DNA of 64,000 nucleotides, from assembly GCF_900112365.1 (NCBI RefSeq), contig NZ_FOLQ01000008.1:186001-250000 (forward strand), in the 5' to 3' direction. Origin of the DNA: Spirosoma endophyticum (lineage in GTDB: Bacteria; Bacteroidota; Bacteroidia; Cytophagales; Spirosomataceae). A model generated the notes under the pieces. The model was not told the DNA's origin and did not search any database. It was given only the letters and a program-made list of their open reading frames with translations. The translations under genes were made by a program, and so were the position numbers. Of this stretch, positions 51,349 through 60,232 are shown one piece after another. How positions within the stretch are numbered: position 1 is the stretch's first letter; every line of letters begins with the position of its first letter.

Positions 51349-52611
51349 ATGAAACGGCTACTGTTACCGCTTATCCTAATTCTGGTCCTGACGGGCCAGG
51401 CTTTGGCATCTAAAATTTTGATTCCTATGGACGACTCCCAGAAGAATCACCTTAAAGCCTATGGCATAGCGTATTGGGTACTGAAAACCCATGACACAGA
51501 GATCGATTGGTTACTCAATTATCGCGGTGGTTCGTTCATGATGCCGCAAAGCCAGACGTTCATCAACGAAATGGTGATCCGGGGTGTTAGCTACGAAGTT
51601 ATTTCGGATGCGCAGTCAGCGCAAATTTTAAGTGAAGTGGCGGCTGCCGATGCCAATATGGATGCGGTGAAACTACAGAAACCACCGAAAGTGGCCGTCT
51701 ATTCTCCTAAAACGAAACAGCCCTGGGATGATGCAGTAACGATGGTGATGACCTATGCCGAAATCCCTTACGATGTTGTTTTCGATGAAGAAGTGATGAA
51801 CGGTAAACTGCCCGAATACGACTGGCTCCACCTGCACCACGAGGATTTTACGGGGCAATATGGTAAGTTTTTTCACTTCAAAGATCAGCCCTGGTATATC
51901 GCTCAAAAAAATGAAGCCGAGTCGATCACCCGCAAATTCGGCCTCACCAAAGTCCCGCAGTTGAAACTGGCAGTAGCGCAAAAGATCCGTGATTTTGTGT
52001 TGGGTGGCGGTTATCTGTTCGCCATGTGCAATGCTACTGATACGTATGACATCGCTCTGTCGGCTCACAATACGGATATTGTGGATACGTTTTACGACGG
52101 CGATCCTGCTGATCCAAGCGCCAATAGTAAGCTGGATTACAGCCAGACGTTTGCGTTTCGAAACTTTCAGGTTTACACGAATCCGTATCTGATTGAATTC
52201 TCGAATATTGACAACCAGCCCGAAGAACGCGGTCTGAGCGAACATAACGACTATTTTACGCTGTTTCAGTTCTCGGCAAAATACGATCCCATTCCAACCA
52301 TGCTGACGCAGAACCACCTGAACGTCATCAAGGGATTTATGGGTCAAACAACGGCTTTCAAGAAAAACTATATTAAACCCGAAGTCGTAATTATGGCCGA
52401 AAATCGCGCAGCGGGTGAGGCTCGATACATCCATTCGCCCTACGGCCGGGGCTTTTTTACTTTCTATGGTGGGCATGATCCCGAGGATTATCGTCACGAA
52501 ATAGGAGAGGAGCCTACCGATCTCAATTTACACCCTAACTCAGCCGGTTATCGTCTGATTCTCAATAACATCCTGTTTCCCGCGGCTAAGAAGAAGAAGC
52601 AAAAAACGTAG
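51349..52611 (+). CDS. Secreted protein of a family often labelled asparagine synthetase B
   Basis: About 420 residues from ATG 51349, with signal peptide MKRLLLPLILILVLTGQALA; ATG 51310 would add 13 residues. It has no N-terminal glutaminase Cys or synthetase PP-loop, so the asparagine synthetase label I remember for such Bacteroidota proteins is not supported. Motifs include IPMDDSQKNHLKAYGIAYWV, NYRGGSFM, YDWLHLHHEDFTGQ, FAMCNATDTYDIAL and FFTFYGGHDPEDYRH. The 180-residue middle resembles a Rossmann or glutamine-amidotransferase-like fold by eye. Its role is unknown; it is probably extracytoplasmic. A Lys-rich tail ends it. Confidence 0.7.
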   Translation: MKRLLLPLILILVLTGQALASKILIPMDDSQKNHLKAYGIAYWVLKTHDTEIDWLLNYRGGSFMMPQSQTFINEMVIRGVSYEVISDAQSAQILSEVAAADANMDAVKLQKPPKVAVYSPKTKQPWDDAVTMVMTYAEIPYDVVFDEEVMNGKLPEYDWLHLHHEDFTGQYGKFFHFKDQPWYIAQKNEAESITRKFGLTKVPQLKLAVAQKIRDFVLGGGYLFAMCNATDTYDIALSAHNTDIVDTFYDGDPADPSANSKLDYSQTFAFRNFQVYTNPYLIEFSNIDNQPEERGLSEHNDYFTLFQFSAKYDPIPTMLTQNHLNVIKGFMGQTTAFKKNYIKPEVVIMAENRAAGEARYIHSPYGRGFFTFYGGHDPEDYRHEIGEEPTDLNLHPNSAGYRLILNNILFPAAKKKKQKT

Positions 52612-52630
52612 GAATATATATAGAACAAAA

Positions 52631-53086
52631 ATGGAAACCTTCACAGAAACACAACGTTTTCGCCAGGGGTGGGTGTGGCTCATCATGGGTTTTAGCGTGC
52701 TCATTTTTTTAGGATCATTGTCCACTATTGATGCGTGGAACCAACCAATAGCCTGGTTCAGTACGATGCCGTTGCTGTTGATTGTGGGACTACTTTACGC
52801 CTGGCAATTGGATACCCAGTTGGATTCGGAAGGTATTCATTACCGTATTTTTCCGATTTTCCCCTGGCGGACAATTCCCTGGCGGGTTATTCAATCCACC
52901 TCTGTCGTTCAGTATAGTTATGTTGGCTATGGGATTCGCTGGGGATTTGAAGGCTGGATTTATAATGTTGCGGGAGATAAGGGGATACGCGTGCTTTTTG
53001 ACGCTAATCAACGTATCACTATTGGCACCCAACGGTCCGATGAAGTGCAACATTTTCTTGATCAACTAATCGTTGTTCGTAGTTAA
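52631..53086 (+). CDS. Hypothetical two-helix membrane protein
   Basis: A 151-residue protein with two adjacent transmembrane helices (WVWLIMGFSVLIFLGSL and FSTMPLLLIVGLLYAW, about residues 14-60). A cytoplasmic beta-rich domain follows, containing FPWRTIPWRVIQSTSVVQYS and VLFDANQRITIGTQRSDEVQ. The layout resembles bacterial PH-like (bPH) membrane proteins. It starts 20 nt after the preceding secreted-protein gene and may share its transcript. Confidence 0.6.
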   Translation: METFTETQRFRQGWVWLIMGFSVLIFLGSLSTIDAWNQPIAWFSTMPLLLIVGLLYAWQLDTQLDSEGIHYRIFPIFPWRTIPWRVIQSTSVVQYSYVGYGIRWGFEGWIYNVAGDKGIRVLFDANQRITIGTQRSDEVQHFLDQLIVVRS

Positions 53087-53177
53087 TTCCAATGTCAGTG
53101 GGGAAATAACGTAGCGATAACCAACAGTTCGATCGTTTTCTGCGAACTTTGCCGCCGGATATTCCACTCTCGACTTT

Positions 53178-54128
53178 ATGATTCGCATTTTTCAGCAAGA
53201 CGCTACTTCTGTCCGCAAAATCCGCGATATTGACTCCTTCTCTAATACTGAACGGACATTATGGGTCGACCTGCAAAACCCGACGGCTACCGAAATCAAG
53301 CGGGTGGAAGAAAAGTTTGACGTTGATTTTCTGAGCCAGCAGGAGCAGTTAGAAATTGAAAGTAGCTCGCGCTATATTGAGGAGGACGATTTTATGATCG
53401 CCAACTCTAACTTTCTTGTGCCCGACACCGAACATCGATACGTAACGGTTCCAGTCAGTTTTTTGCTCAAAGATGATACGTTGTTTACGTATCGAAATGC
53501 CGATCTAAAAGCTTTCGCGGATACCGTAAAGCGTATCAAGTCGCGTCGGGCCTTGTTTAATGACGGCGCACAAATTCTAATTTCTATCTTCGAGTCCAGA
53601 ATCGATTCGGATGCCGATTTGATTGAAATGGTGTCCGGCGAAATTAAGGCGATCAACCGGATGCTCGATCTGGATGCCAATCTTGACCGCGAAATGCTCC
53701 TGAACATAAACGACTATCAGGAATTGACGATGTCCATTCGGGAAAATGTGGTTGATAAACAACGGGTTATATCGGCCATGATACGTTCTGATGGTTGGTT
53801 TAACGAACTTGAACAGCAGCGTTTACGAACGTTGATCAAAGATATCAACTCACTGATCGACCATACGAATTTTATATTCGAGCGCCTGGAATTTTTGCAA
53901 AATACCTACCTCGGTCTCATTGATCTGGAACAGAACCGGGTCGTCAAAATCTTCACCGTCGTGTCACTGGTATTTTTGCCCCCAACGTTACTGGCCAGTA
54001 TCTGGGGGATGAACTTCGATGAGATGCCGGAAGTCCATTGGAAATATGGATACGTTTTTGCCCTGACCATGATGATTTTATCTTCGGCGCTGACGGTCTG
54101 GATATTCCGACGTAAAAACTGGCTGTAA
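53178..54128 (+). CDS. corA: CorA-family magnesium/cobalt channel
   Basis: A 316-residue CorA-type divalent-cation channel. The large N-terminal cytoplasmic funnel domain is followed by a long stalk helix (about residues 170-255). Two C-terminal transmembrane helices have the YGMN-type filter motif present as IWGMNF near residue 279. The family forms pentamers gated by intracellular Mg. The C-terminal RRKNWL is typically basic. It is followed by the mscS gene about 100 nt downstream. The length and domain order are normal. Confidence 0.93.
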   Translation: MIRIFQQDATSVRKIRDIDSFSNTERTLWVDLQNPTATEIKRVEEKFDVDFLSQQEQLEIESSSRYIEEDDFMIANSNFLVPDTEHRYVTVPVSFLLKDDTLFTYRNADLKAFADTVKRIKSRRALFNDGAQILISIFESRIDSDADLIEMVSGEIKAINRMLDLDANLDREMLLNINDYQELTMSIRENVVDKQRVISAMIRSDGWFNELEQQRLRTLIKDINSLIDHTNFIFERLEFLQNTYLGLIDLEQNRVVKIFTVVSLVFLPPTLLASIWGMNFDEMPEVHWKYGYVFALTMMILSSALTVWIFRRKNWL

Positions 54129-54230
54129 CCTCAAGAAAAACGTAAAAATATAGCTGGTTTACTGATCGGTAAGGAGGTTACTTTTCTGTTTATTAGCGTC
54201 TGATCCCCAAACACTACTCTCCTTTTATTT

Positions 54231-55055
54231 ATGGAACAGGCGCAAACCAGACTTGAGCTATTCTATAGCCAGGTACTAGCCTTTGCCACGCTTTATGGCG
54301 GCAAGGTATTACTGGCTATTATCACCCTACTTGTTGGCCTTTGGGTTATTGGTTGGATCTCGAAACTTTTAACATCAACCATGACTAGGCGGCATGTCGA
54401 TCGCGACGTGCAGCCGTTTCTTTTGTCGTTAGTGAATGGGTTACTACGTGTACTGTTGCTCCTGAGCATTGCCAGTACCTTAGGGGTTCAAACGACCTCG
54501 TTTGTAGCTATAATAGGAGCGGCAGGGCTGGCCGTCGGGCTGGCTCTTCAGGGAAGTCTGGCAAATTTTGCCGGTGGAATACTGATCCTGATCTTTAAGC
54601 CATTCAGGGTGGGTGATCTGATTTCGGCACAAGGCTTTACTGGCAATGTTGAAGCAATCCGTATTTTCGATACAACGCTGGTCACGCTGGATAACAAGAC
54701 GATTATTCTGCCAAATGGGTCGTTATCAACTTCAGCACTTACGAATATCAGCACCAAAGGCGTTATCCGGGTAGATCAGGTATATGGTGTTGGTAGCCAG
54801 AACGATCTGGATGCTACGAAAGCGTCCATTCAAAAGGTAGTCAATGCTTGCCCATATGCGCTTAAAGATCGCCAACACGACGTATTGATTGCCAAACTGA
54901 ATCCAAATTCGCGCGAATATGATGTACGCGTCTGGACAAAGAGTGAAAACTTTTGGGATACCCATTATTACATGCTCGAAAACATTGCCAGGCAGTTTGG
55001 GAAAGATGGGATCGAAGCCCCAAAACCGAAAATGTTTATCACCAACGAAGCCTGA
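54231..55055 (+). CDS. mscS: Small-conductance mechanosensitive channel
   Basis: A 274-residue MscS channel that releases osmolytes when the membrane is stretched. Three transmembrane helices end with the pore helix AAGLAVGLALQGSLANFAGG (about residues 96-115). The beta domain has KPFRVGDLIS and LPNGSLSTSALTN, and an alpha/beta C-terminal domain follows. It matches E. coli-type MscS in size. It ends 27 nt before a strong terminator. Confidence 0.95.
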   Translation: MEQAQTRLELFYSQVLAFATLYGGKVLLAIITLLVGLWVIGWISKLLTSTMTRRHVDRDVQPFLLSLVNGLLRVLLLLSIASTLGVQTTSFVAIIGAAGLAVGLALQGSLANFAGGILILIFKPFRVGDLISAQGFTGNVEAIRIFDTTLVTLDNKTIILPNGSLSTSALTNISTKGVIRVDQVYGVGSQNDLDATKASIQKVVNACPYALKDRQHDVLIAKLNPNSREYDVRVWTKSENFWDTHYYMLENIARQFGKDGIEAPKPKMFITNEA

Positions 55056-55082
55056 TGCTTACGTTCATATAGCCTAGACTTT

Positions 55083-55117
55083 CGCCCCACTGAATCAGAC
55101 AGTGGGGCGTTTTTTTT
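55083..55117 (+). terminator. Rho-independent terminator of mscS
   Basis: CGCCCCACTG (55083-55092) pairs with CAGTGGGGCG (55100-55109), followed by T8. Confidence 0.95.
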
Positions 55118-55197
55118 GTAGTACGTTAAACGTTTGATAAACTAGGTAGTCTAACGTCCGATGAGTGCAAAAGCTCAGCACTTAACAACGTAGCATC

Positions 55198-56553
55198 ATG
55201 AATAGTCTGAATAAAATAAAACTGGTTGGTCTGATTGCAGTACTTGCATTTGGTCCATTTGTTGCCCGCGATGCTACGGCTCAACCGGGTATAAGTGTTC
55301 CGGTACAAACGTTCTATAACGAACTCGCTCCGTATGGACAATGGTTACCTAGCCCCAACTACGGTTCGGTCTGGGTGCCGAATGTTGGACCTGATTTTCA
55401 ACCTTATGCCACGGATGGCCACTGGATTGTAACGGAATTCGGGAATACCTGGGTGTCCGATTATCCCTGGGGCTGGGCACCGTTTCACTACGGTCGATGG
55501 TATTTCGATAATCAGTATGGGTGGGCGTGGGTGCCAGATAGCGACTGGGGACCAGCCTGGGTGTCCTGGCGATCAGGAGGAGGCTACTACGGGTGGGCGC
55601 CCCTGGGACCTGGTTTGAATATTAACGTGAACATTAACATTCCGGCGCCGTACTGGACGTTTGTTCCGCAGATATACATCACGAGCCCGCGCTTATACAG
55701 CTACCGCGTGCCCCGGCCTAACGTAGTGAACATTTACCAGAATACGACAATTATCAATAATATTTATCGCTCCAACAACCGTTCCTACGTGTACGGACCA
55801 CCACGGGGCGACATTGAACGGATAACCCGCCGATCGGTTCCCGTATACCGGATAGATCCAATGGATCGCCCCGGTCGTTCGATGGTTGGCAATGGGTCAG
55901 TTGGTTTTTACCGGCCCGGTCAGTCGTCGGGATACGGTCAGAACTACGGGCGCAATGACCGATTTGACAACGCCCCCCGCTCTGGTTATAGTGAATCAAA
56001 TCGCGGCAATTACGGTGGCGGAAATCGGGATTATAATGGCAACAATACGCCAAACCGAGACTATAACAACAGTAATAACAATTCGCCAGGTCGGGATTAT
56101 AATAGTAATTCAACACCGAGCCGGAATTACGACGGGAACAATAATCTCCCAAGTCGAGGTAATTATGGCGGTAACAATCCGACGGACCGAGGTGGAGCGT
56201 ATAATAACAACAATACACCCACAACGCCTACACCGAATCGGGGTGGCTATTCGCCGGTAAGTCCTCAACCAAATAATACGCAACCGAGCGATAACTCGTC
56301 GGGTAATACGTCTCGCGGCAATTACTCACCCGGTATGCCGCCATCAAACGGCTCGTTACCACAGCCAAACCGGTCGTTTGATCGGGGTGAACAGCAGGGG
56401 TCAGTCAATAGCCAGCCGATGCAAGGCGGACGTAGCGATGGAGGGAATTTTCAGCGGATGCCGGAGAGTCGTGGCGGGCAGAGTCAACAAGCTGTTCCAC
56501 AACCTCAGCGGCCCAGTATTGGTGGCGAACGTCAGGGCCGCGGACCGCGCTAA
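55198..56553 (+). CDS. Secreted YXWGXW-repeat protein with disordered Asn/Gly-rich tail
   Basis: A 451-residue protein with a signal peptide ending near residue 29 (ATAQ). Residues ~35-170 are a tryptophan-rich domain with YXWGXW-type repeats (DYPWGWAPFHYGRWYF, QYGWAWVPDSDWGPAWVSW, YYGWAPLGPG), as in DUF6600-like envelope proteins. From ~240 to the end it is low-complexity Asn/Gly/Arg/Pro/Ser with repeated RDYN/NYGG units (NRDYNNSNNNSPGRDYN). This is probably an extracellular disordered segment. Its function is unknown. A strong palindromic terminator follows. Confidence 0.75.
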   Translation: MNSLNKIKLVGLIAVLAFGPFVARDATAQPGISVPVQTFYNELAPYGQWLPSPNYGSVWVPNVGPDFQPYATDGHWIVTEFGNTWVSDYPWGWAPFHYGRWYFDNQYGWAWVPDSDWGPAWVSWRSGGGYYGWAPLGPGLNINVNINIPAPYWTFVPQIYITSPRLYSYRVPRPNVVNIYQNTTIINNIYRSNNRSYVYGPPRGDIERITRRSVPVYRIDPMDRPGRSMVGNGSVGFYRPGQSSGYGQNYGRNDRFDNAPRSGYSESNRGNYGGGNRDYNGNNTPNRDYNNSNNNSPGRDYNSNSTPSRNYDGNNNLPSRGNYGGNNPTDRGGAYNNNNTPTTPTPNRGGYSPVSPQPNNTQPSDNSSGNTSRGNYSPGMPPSNGSLPQPNRSFDRGEQQGSVNSQPMQGGRSDGGNFQRMPESRGGQSQQAVPQPQRPSIGGERQGRGPR

Positions 56554-56567
56554 AAGACACTGAGTTG

Positions 56568-56613
56568 AAACAGAAAAGCCTCACGTTCAATTGAACGTGA
56601 GGCTTTTCTGTTT
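56568..56613. terminator. 46-bp perfect palindromic terminator
   Basis: 56568-56590 is the exact reverse complement of 56591-56613, with no loop in sequence, and T-runs at both ends. It separates convergent genes and should work for both. Confidence 0.92.
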
Positions 56614-56624
56614 GTGGCTTCGAA

Positions 56625-57500
56625 TTATGCTGGGACTTCAGGGCTTAGCGAGCTGATGACTGCGCCGGCCAGTTGCTCCGTACCCGCATTTAGCTGCTGG
56701 ACATAGGGAAGAATTGCACCAACGCCGATTGGATGCCAGATTGACCGTTGACCAGTGGGTGTTTCCACAATGTCAGCAATTAAATCAGCCACCTCCTGTG
56801 GATCAGGGCTGGTTTCGGAAGGTACAAATAAGCCCGCAACGGCAGATTTGAGCTGAAGCGTATCGTCGCTATAATTTGCTTCTACCGATAAATTAGCGGG
56901 CGTTAGTTGCTTGGCAATAATATCGGTTGTGGGATAGCCTCCGGGTTGAACAATGACTGAATCAATCCCCGACGACCGGAGTTCATAATGATAGGTTTCT
57001 GCCAGCGCATCAATGGCTGCTTTGGCGGCTACGTAAGCACCCATATGCGGCAAATGAAGCCGGGCCAATCCACTGGACAACTGAATGAGTAGGCCGCTTT
57101 TCTGTTGGTGCATATAGGGAAGAACCGCCTTAATCAAGCGATCGGCTCCAATTACATTTACCTGGAAAATTTGATTAACCTGCTCTGAGCTAAACGATTC
57201 ATTCAGGCCAATGGCGGCAATACCGGCGTTATTAATCAGTACGTCGATCTTTCCGCTTGCTTTGTCTGCTATCTCGGTTATGGCTGTTTTAATGGATGCA
57301 TCGCTGGTCACATCCAGTTCTACGACTTGAATATCTGCGTTATTGTCAACTGCCCACTGCCGAAGTTGATGCGCTGCCGCTGCATTTGTTGTGCTGACAT
57401 TCCGCATGGTTGCGAAAACGGTGTGTCCTTGTTTGGCTAATGTCTGAGCGGTGAGTAATCCGAAACCACTGCTGCTTCCTGAGAGAATGATATTTTTCAT
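56625..57500 (-). CDS. Short-chain dehydrogenase/reductase (TetR-regulated)
   Basis: A 291-residue SDR started at ATG 57500 (MKNIILSGSSSGFGLLTAQT); a longer frame runs upstream through the operators. Cofactor motif GSSSGFG is at about residues 7-13, NNAGIA near 90 and the catalytic YxxxK appears as YVAAKAA near 158 with the Ser of LSSG upstream. It should reduce or oxidise an unknown carbonyl or alcohol substrate. It is controlled by the TetR gene just upstream on the same strand, with two operators before it, so expression is probably inducible by its substrate. Confidence 0.88.
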   Translation of the reverse strand: MKNIILSGSSSGFGLLTAQTLAKQGHTVFATMRNVSTTNAAAAHQLRQWAVDNNADIQVVELDVTSDASIKTAITEIADKASGKIDVLINNAGIAAIGLNESFSSEQVNQIFQVNVIGADRLIKAVLPYMHQQKSGLLIQLSSGLARLHLPHMGAYVAAKAAIDALAETYHYELRSSGIDSVIVQPGGYPTTDIIAKQLTPANLSVEANYSDDTLQLKSAVAGLFVPSETSPDPQEVADLIADIVETPTGQRSIWHPIGVGAILPYVQQLNAGTEQLAGAVISSLSPEVPA

Positions 57501-57519
57501 TTGGGATTTACTGAATTTT

Positions 57520-57537
57520 ATATACCGATCGGTATAT
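57520..57537. promoter_or_regulatory. TetR operator O1
   Basis: ATATACCGATCGGTATAT is a perfect 18-bp palindrome 20 nt before the SDR start. The same sequence recurs at 58232-58249. Confidence 0.85.
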
Positions 57538-57578
57538 GAGTTGATAAAAAAATAAAGCAATAATTTATTGACTGGCTT

Positions 57579-57612
57579 GCGCATCCATATACCAATCGGT
57601 ATATGGATGCGC
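57579..57612. promoter_or_regulatory. TetR operator O2 within a 34-bp palindrome
   Basis: The core ATATACCAATCGGTATAT (57587-57604) has one change from O1. It is extended by GCGCATCC and GGATGCGC to 34 bp. It sits between the tetR stop (57622) and the SDR gene. Confidence 0.8.
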
Positions 57613-57621
57613 AAAAAAATA

Positions 57622-58224
57622 TTAATCCACTTCGATAGCGTTGATCATTTCCTTAACTGTCTCTAGTACGGTACTCATGTATTCATAATTTTTAGTGGAT
57701 TTGCCAAGTAAAATACCCCCTTCAATCAAGGCTATCATGGACAACGCCAACCGATTTGCATCTACATCAGCCCGAAATTCATTAGCCGTAATCCCCTGTT
57801 GAATCAGGTCTACAAGGTCATTTTTCCATTGCAGCAATGCCTCGGCAACCCGTTGTCGTAAGGGTTCATTTGTATCGTCGGCTTCCGTACCCGTGTTCAA
57901 TAAGGGACAGCCGCCCTCTGGTAGCGTAATGCTTGCGCCACTGCCATATAGCGTGGCATAAACCAGCAATTTGTCTTTGTAGCTTGAATACGTGCCAATT
58001 TTATCTCGTGCCGTCTTGACGCGGTTTGCAGCATTGTAATCGAAAGCGGCCAGCGCTACGTCTTCCTTGTTCTCGAAATTTCCGTAAATACTCCCTTTCG
58101 TAAGCTTTGTTGCTTCCGTCAAGTCTGAGAGTGACGTACCCGCATAGCCCTTCACATTGAAAATACCAGCGGTACGTTCAATAATGAATTGACGGGTGCT
58201 TTCTGAGCGGGGTTGAAATTTCAT
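57622..58224 (-). CDS. TetR-family repressor
   Basis: A 200-residue regulator with helix-turn-helix GYAGTSLSDLTEATKLTKGSIYGNFENKED (about residues 25-55) and a C-terminal ligand domain carrying GGCPLLNT near residue 108. This resembles the TetR group that represses SDR/reductase genes in response to electrophiles, where that Cys may be sensed; the sensing is inference. It starts 8 nt from operator O3 and is followed by the SDR gene with O1 and O2, so it should repress both itself and the SDR. Confidence 0.9.
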   Translation of the reverse strand: MKFQPRSESTRQFIIERTAGIFNVKGYAGTSLSDLTEATKLTKGSIYGNFENKEDVALAAFDYNAANRVKTARDKIGTYSSYKDKLLVYATLYGSGASITLPEGGCPLLNTGTEADDTNEPLRQRVAEALLQWKNDLVDLIQQGITANEFRADVDANRLALSMIALIEGGILLGKSTKNYEYMSTVLETVKEMINAIEVD

Positions 58225-58231
58225 GATGCAA

Positions 58232-58249
58232 ATATACCGATCGGTATAT
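58232..58249. promoter_or_regulatory. TetR operator O3
   Basis: ATATACCGATCGGTATAT is identical to O1 and lies 8 nt before the tetR start codon, fitting autorepression. Confidence 0.85.
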
Positions 58250-58339
58250 GAATGTCAAATTTTAGCGTAAATTTTTTTTAGGTAGTGTATTTGTGCTCTT
58301 AAAAAAGACGTAGTGAAATGACAACTGATCATTAAACGG

Positions 58340-58347
58340 TACTTTTG
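58340..58347 (+). promoter_or_regulatory. Putative -7 box, truA
   Basis: TACTTTTG matches TAnnTTTG exactly and ends 6 nt before the ATG of truA (58354). If it is used, the mRNA would start at or very near the start codon (leaderless). Confidence 0.45.
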
Positions 58348-58353
58348 CGTGGT

Positions 58354-59127
58354 ATGCGTTATTTTATTGAATTATCGTACCGGGGAACGGAATACCACGG
58401 TTGGCAGACGCAGGCAAATGGCGTAAGTGTTCAGGTAACGCTTGAGGCAGCCCTAACGCAACGCATCGGTACGCCAATCTACGTAATGGGAAGCGGCCGC
58501 ACCGATGCGGGTGTCCATGCCCGGCAGCAGTTTGCTCATTTCGATATAGATGAGCCACTAAATTTGACAGACACCTTTATTTACTCGCTCAACTGCATCT
58601 TGCCCAGCGACATTGCCATCCACGCCATTTTTCCCGTTAGTGATAAAGATCATGCCCGGTTTTCGGCGGTTTCCCGCTATTATCAATACCACATTACCCG
58701 GCAGAAAAATGCATTTCAAACAGGCTTAACGTATCATTTCAGGCCGCTGCTGAACGTAGCGTTAATGAATGAAGCTTGCCAGATACTCTTGCAGCATACC
58801 AATTTCCAGAGCTTCAGTAAAGCCCGTGCTAACGTAACGCACTTTCACTGTCGGCTTGATTTTGCTTATTGGGAGCGCATAAACGATGATTTGCTGACGT
58901 TTCATATCAAAGCCAATCGGTTCCTGTGGGGCATGGTACGTACTATAGTGGGAACAATGGTAGAAATAGGGCAGGAGCGAATGAGTCTTGACCGATTTGA
59001 GCAGATTATTCTGGCCAGAGACCGTACCGTCGCAGGTCGGGCGGCCCCGGCCAATGGGTTATACCTGGTGGAAGTCGGTTATCCGGCGGAAGTGATGGTG
59101 GCACGGGGCAGTGGGCATAAGGCATAG
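58354..59127 (+). CDS. truA: tRNA pseudouridine synthase A
   Basis: A 257-residue enzyme that makes pseudouridine at positions 38-40 of tRNA anticodon arms. The catalytic Asp51 lies in GSGRTDAGVHARQQ. Other motifs are FSAVSRYYQYHI, FHIKANRFLWGMVRTIVGTM and the N-terminal YFIELSYRGTEYHGWQ. I chose ATG 58354; the TTG at 58345 lies inside the promoter-like box. The size is normal. It is separated from ftsX by a spacer with partial inverted repeats (about 59105-59270). Confidence 0.95.
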   Translation: MRYFIELSYRGTEYHGWQTQANGVSVQVTLEAALTQRIGTPIYVMGSGRTDAGVHARQQFAHFDIDEPLNLTDTFIYSLNCILPSDIAIHAIFPVSDKDHARFSAVSRYYQYHITRQKNAFQTGLTYHFRPLLNVALMNEACQILLQHTNFQSFSKARANVTHFHCRLDFAYWERINDDLLTFHIKANRFLWGMVRTIVGTMVEIGQERMSLDRFEQIILARDRTVAGRAAPANGLYLVEVGYPAEVMVARGSGHKA

Positions 59128-59320
59128 GGTTAAGGGAGTAGCAACCAAGTGCAAATGGCGTGGGCAAGGTGAAACAATTTTGTTGATGCAGGAAACAAAT
59201 TCCCCGCTTTATACCCTCCTTGTGCCGTAATATCCCCCTGCTCTCTGCCCTTACCCCTTGGCTAGTTTGCCTATTTCCCTTAAAGTTTGTTAAATTCGGC
59301 CATTCAGTGGTTGAATAGGT

Positions 59321-59328
59321 TATTTTTG
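59321..59328 (+). promoter_or_regulatory. Putative -7 box, ftsX
   Basis: TATTTTTG matches TAnnTTTG exactly, 22 nt before the ftsX start. A TTCG at 59295-59298 is at about the right distance for a -33 element. Confidence 0.45.
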
Positions 59329-59350
59329 TTTCATAACACGAACCCCATAA

Positions 59351-60232
59351 ATGGCTCGTAACAATAAGAAAGTAGGTGCGTATCCCAGCGGGATCATTCT
59401 GTTTAGTTTAACGCTGGCATTGTTTTTAATTGGTTTCTGTGGGTTACTGGCTATCCAGTCGAAGCGATTGGTAACCTACATCCGGGAGAACTACGAGGTT
59501 CGGGCTTTTCTGGATAAAGGCATTAAACTGAAAAAGATAAACGCTTTATACAAAACCATTGCCGACCGGCCTTACATTCTGAAAGCCAATGGGACTCCTC
59601 AGATTAATCTGGTTACCAAAGAGGAAGCCGCTAAAGAGTTTATTGCTGAAACAAAGGAAGATTTTTCGAAGTTTTTAGGGGAGAATCCACTGCACGACAG
59701 CTATCGGATCAAGCTCAATGAAGCCTATTTTGAAGAAGCCAAATTGCAGGAAGTAAAGCAGGATTTAGAGCAGATTGATGGCGTGTTTGAAGTGGTGTAT
59801 CAGGAAAATCTGGTAGACAAGATCAATCAGAACATCACGCAGATTTACATTGTTATGTCGGCCTTTGCGCTGATTCTGCTCGTGATTATTGTTGTGCTGA
59901 TGAATAATACCATTCGTCTGGCGCTGCATTCTCAGCGAATGCTGATTCGAAGCATGCAACTGGTTGGGGCAACGAACGCTTTCATTACCCGACCATTTCT
60001 GGGCCGGGGGATGTGGCAGGGCTTTCTGGCTGGCGTTGTCGCTGTCCTGCTGCTTTTGGTAGGATGGGAGGTTGCCAAGCATAACATGCCTGAGTTAGCC
60101 GCTTTTCAGAGTATAGAAAAGATGATTATTCTGCTGGCCGGTATTATCGGATTGGGCGTTCTGATTGGTTTTCTCAGTACGTTTCAGGCGGTCAATCGGT
60201 ATCTGGGCCTCACATTGGATGAGCTTTATTAA
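59351..60232 (+). CDS. ftsX: Cell-division protein FtsX
   Basis: A 293-residue permease-like protein of the FtsEX complex, which activates peptidoglycan hydrolases at the septum. Transmembrane helix 1 (about residues 16-37) is followed by an extracellular domain (about 38-165) and three C-terminal helices with the FtsX motif MLIRSMQLVGATNAFITRPFLGRG. The N-terminus is typical of Bacteroidota FtsX. ftsE is not adjacent. It is followed by the DUF3098 gene, then uppP, truB and ribF. Confidence 0.94.
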   Translation: MARNNKKVGAYPSGIILFSLTLALFLIGFCGLLAIQSKRLVTYIRENYEVRAFLDKGIKLKKINALYKTIADRPYILKANGTPQINLVTKEEAAKEFIAETKEDFSKFLGENPLHDSYRIKLNEAYFEEAKLQEVKQDLEQIDGVFEVVYQENLVDKINQNITQIYIVMSAFALILLVIIVVLMNNTIRLALHSQRMLIRSMQLVGATNAFITRPFLGRGMWQGFLAGVVAVLLLLVGWEVAKHNMPELAAFQSIEKMIILLAGIIGLGVLIGFLSTFQAVNRYLGLTLDELY

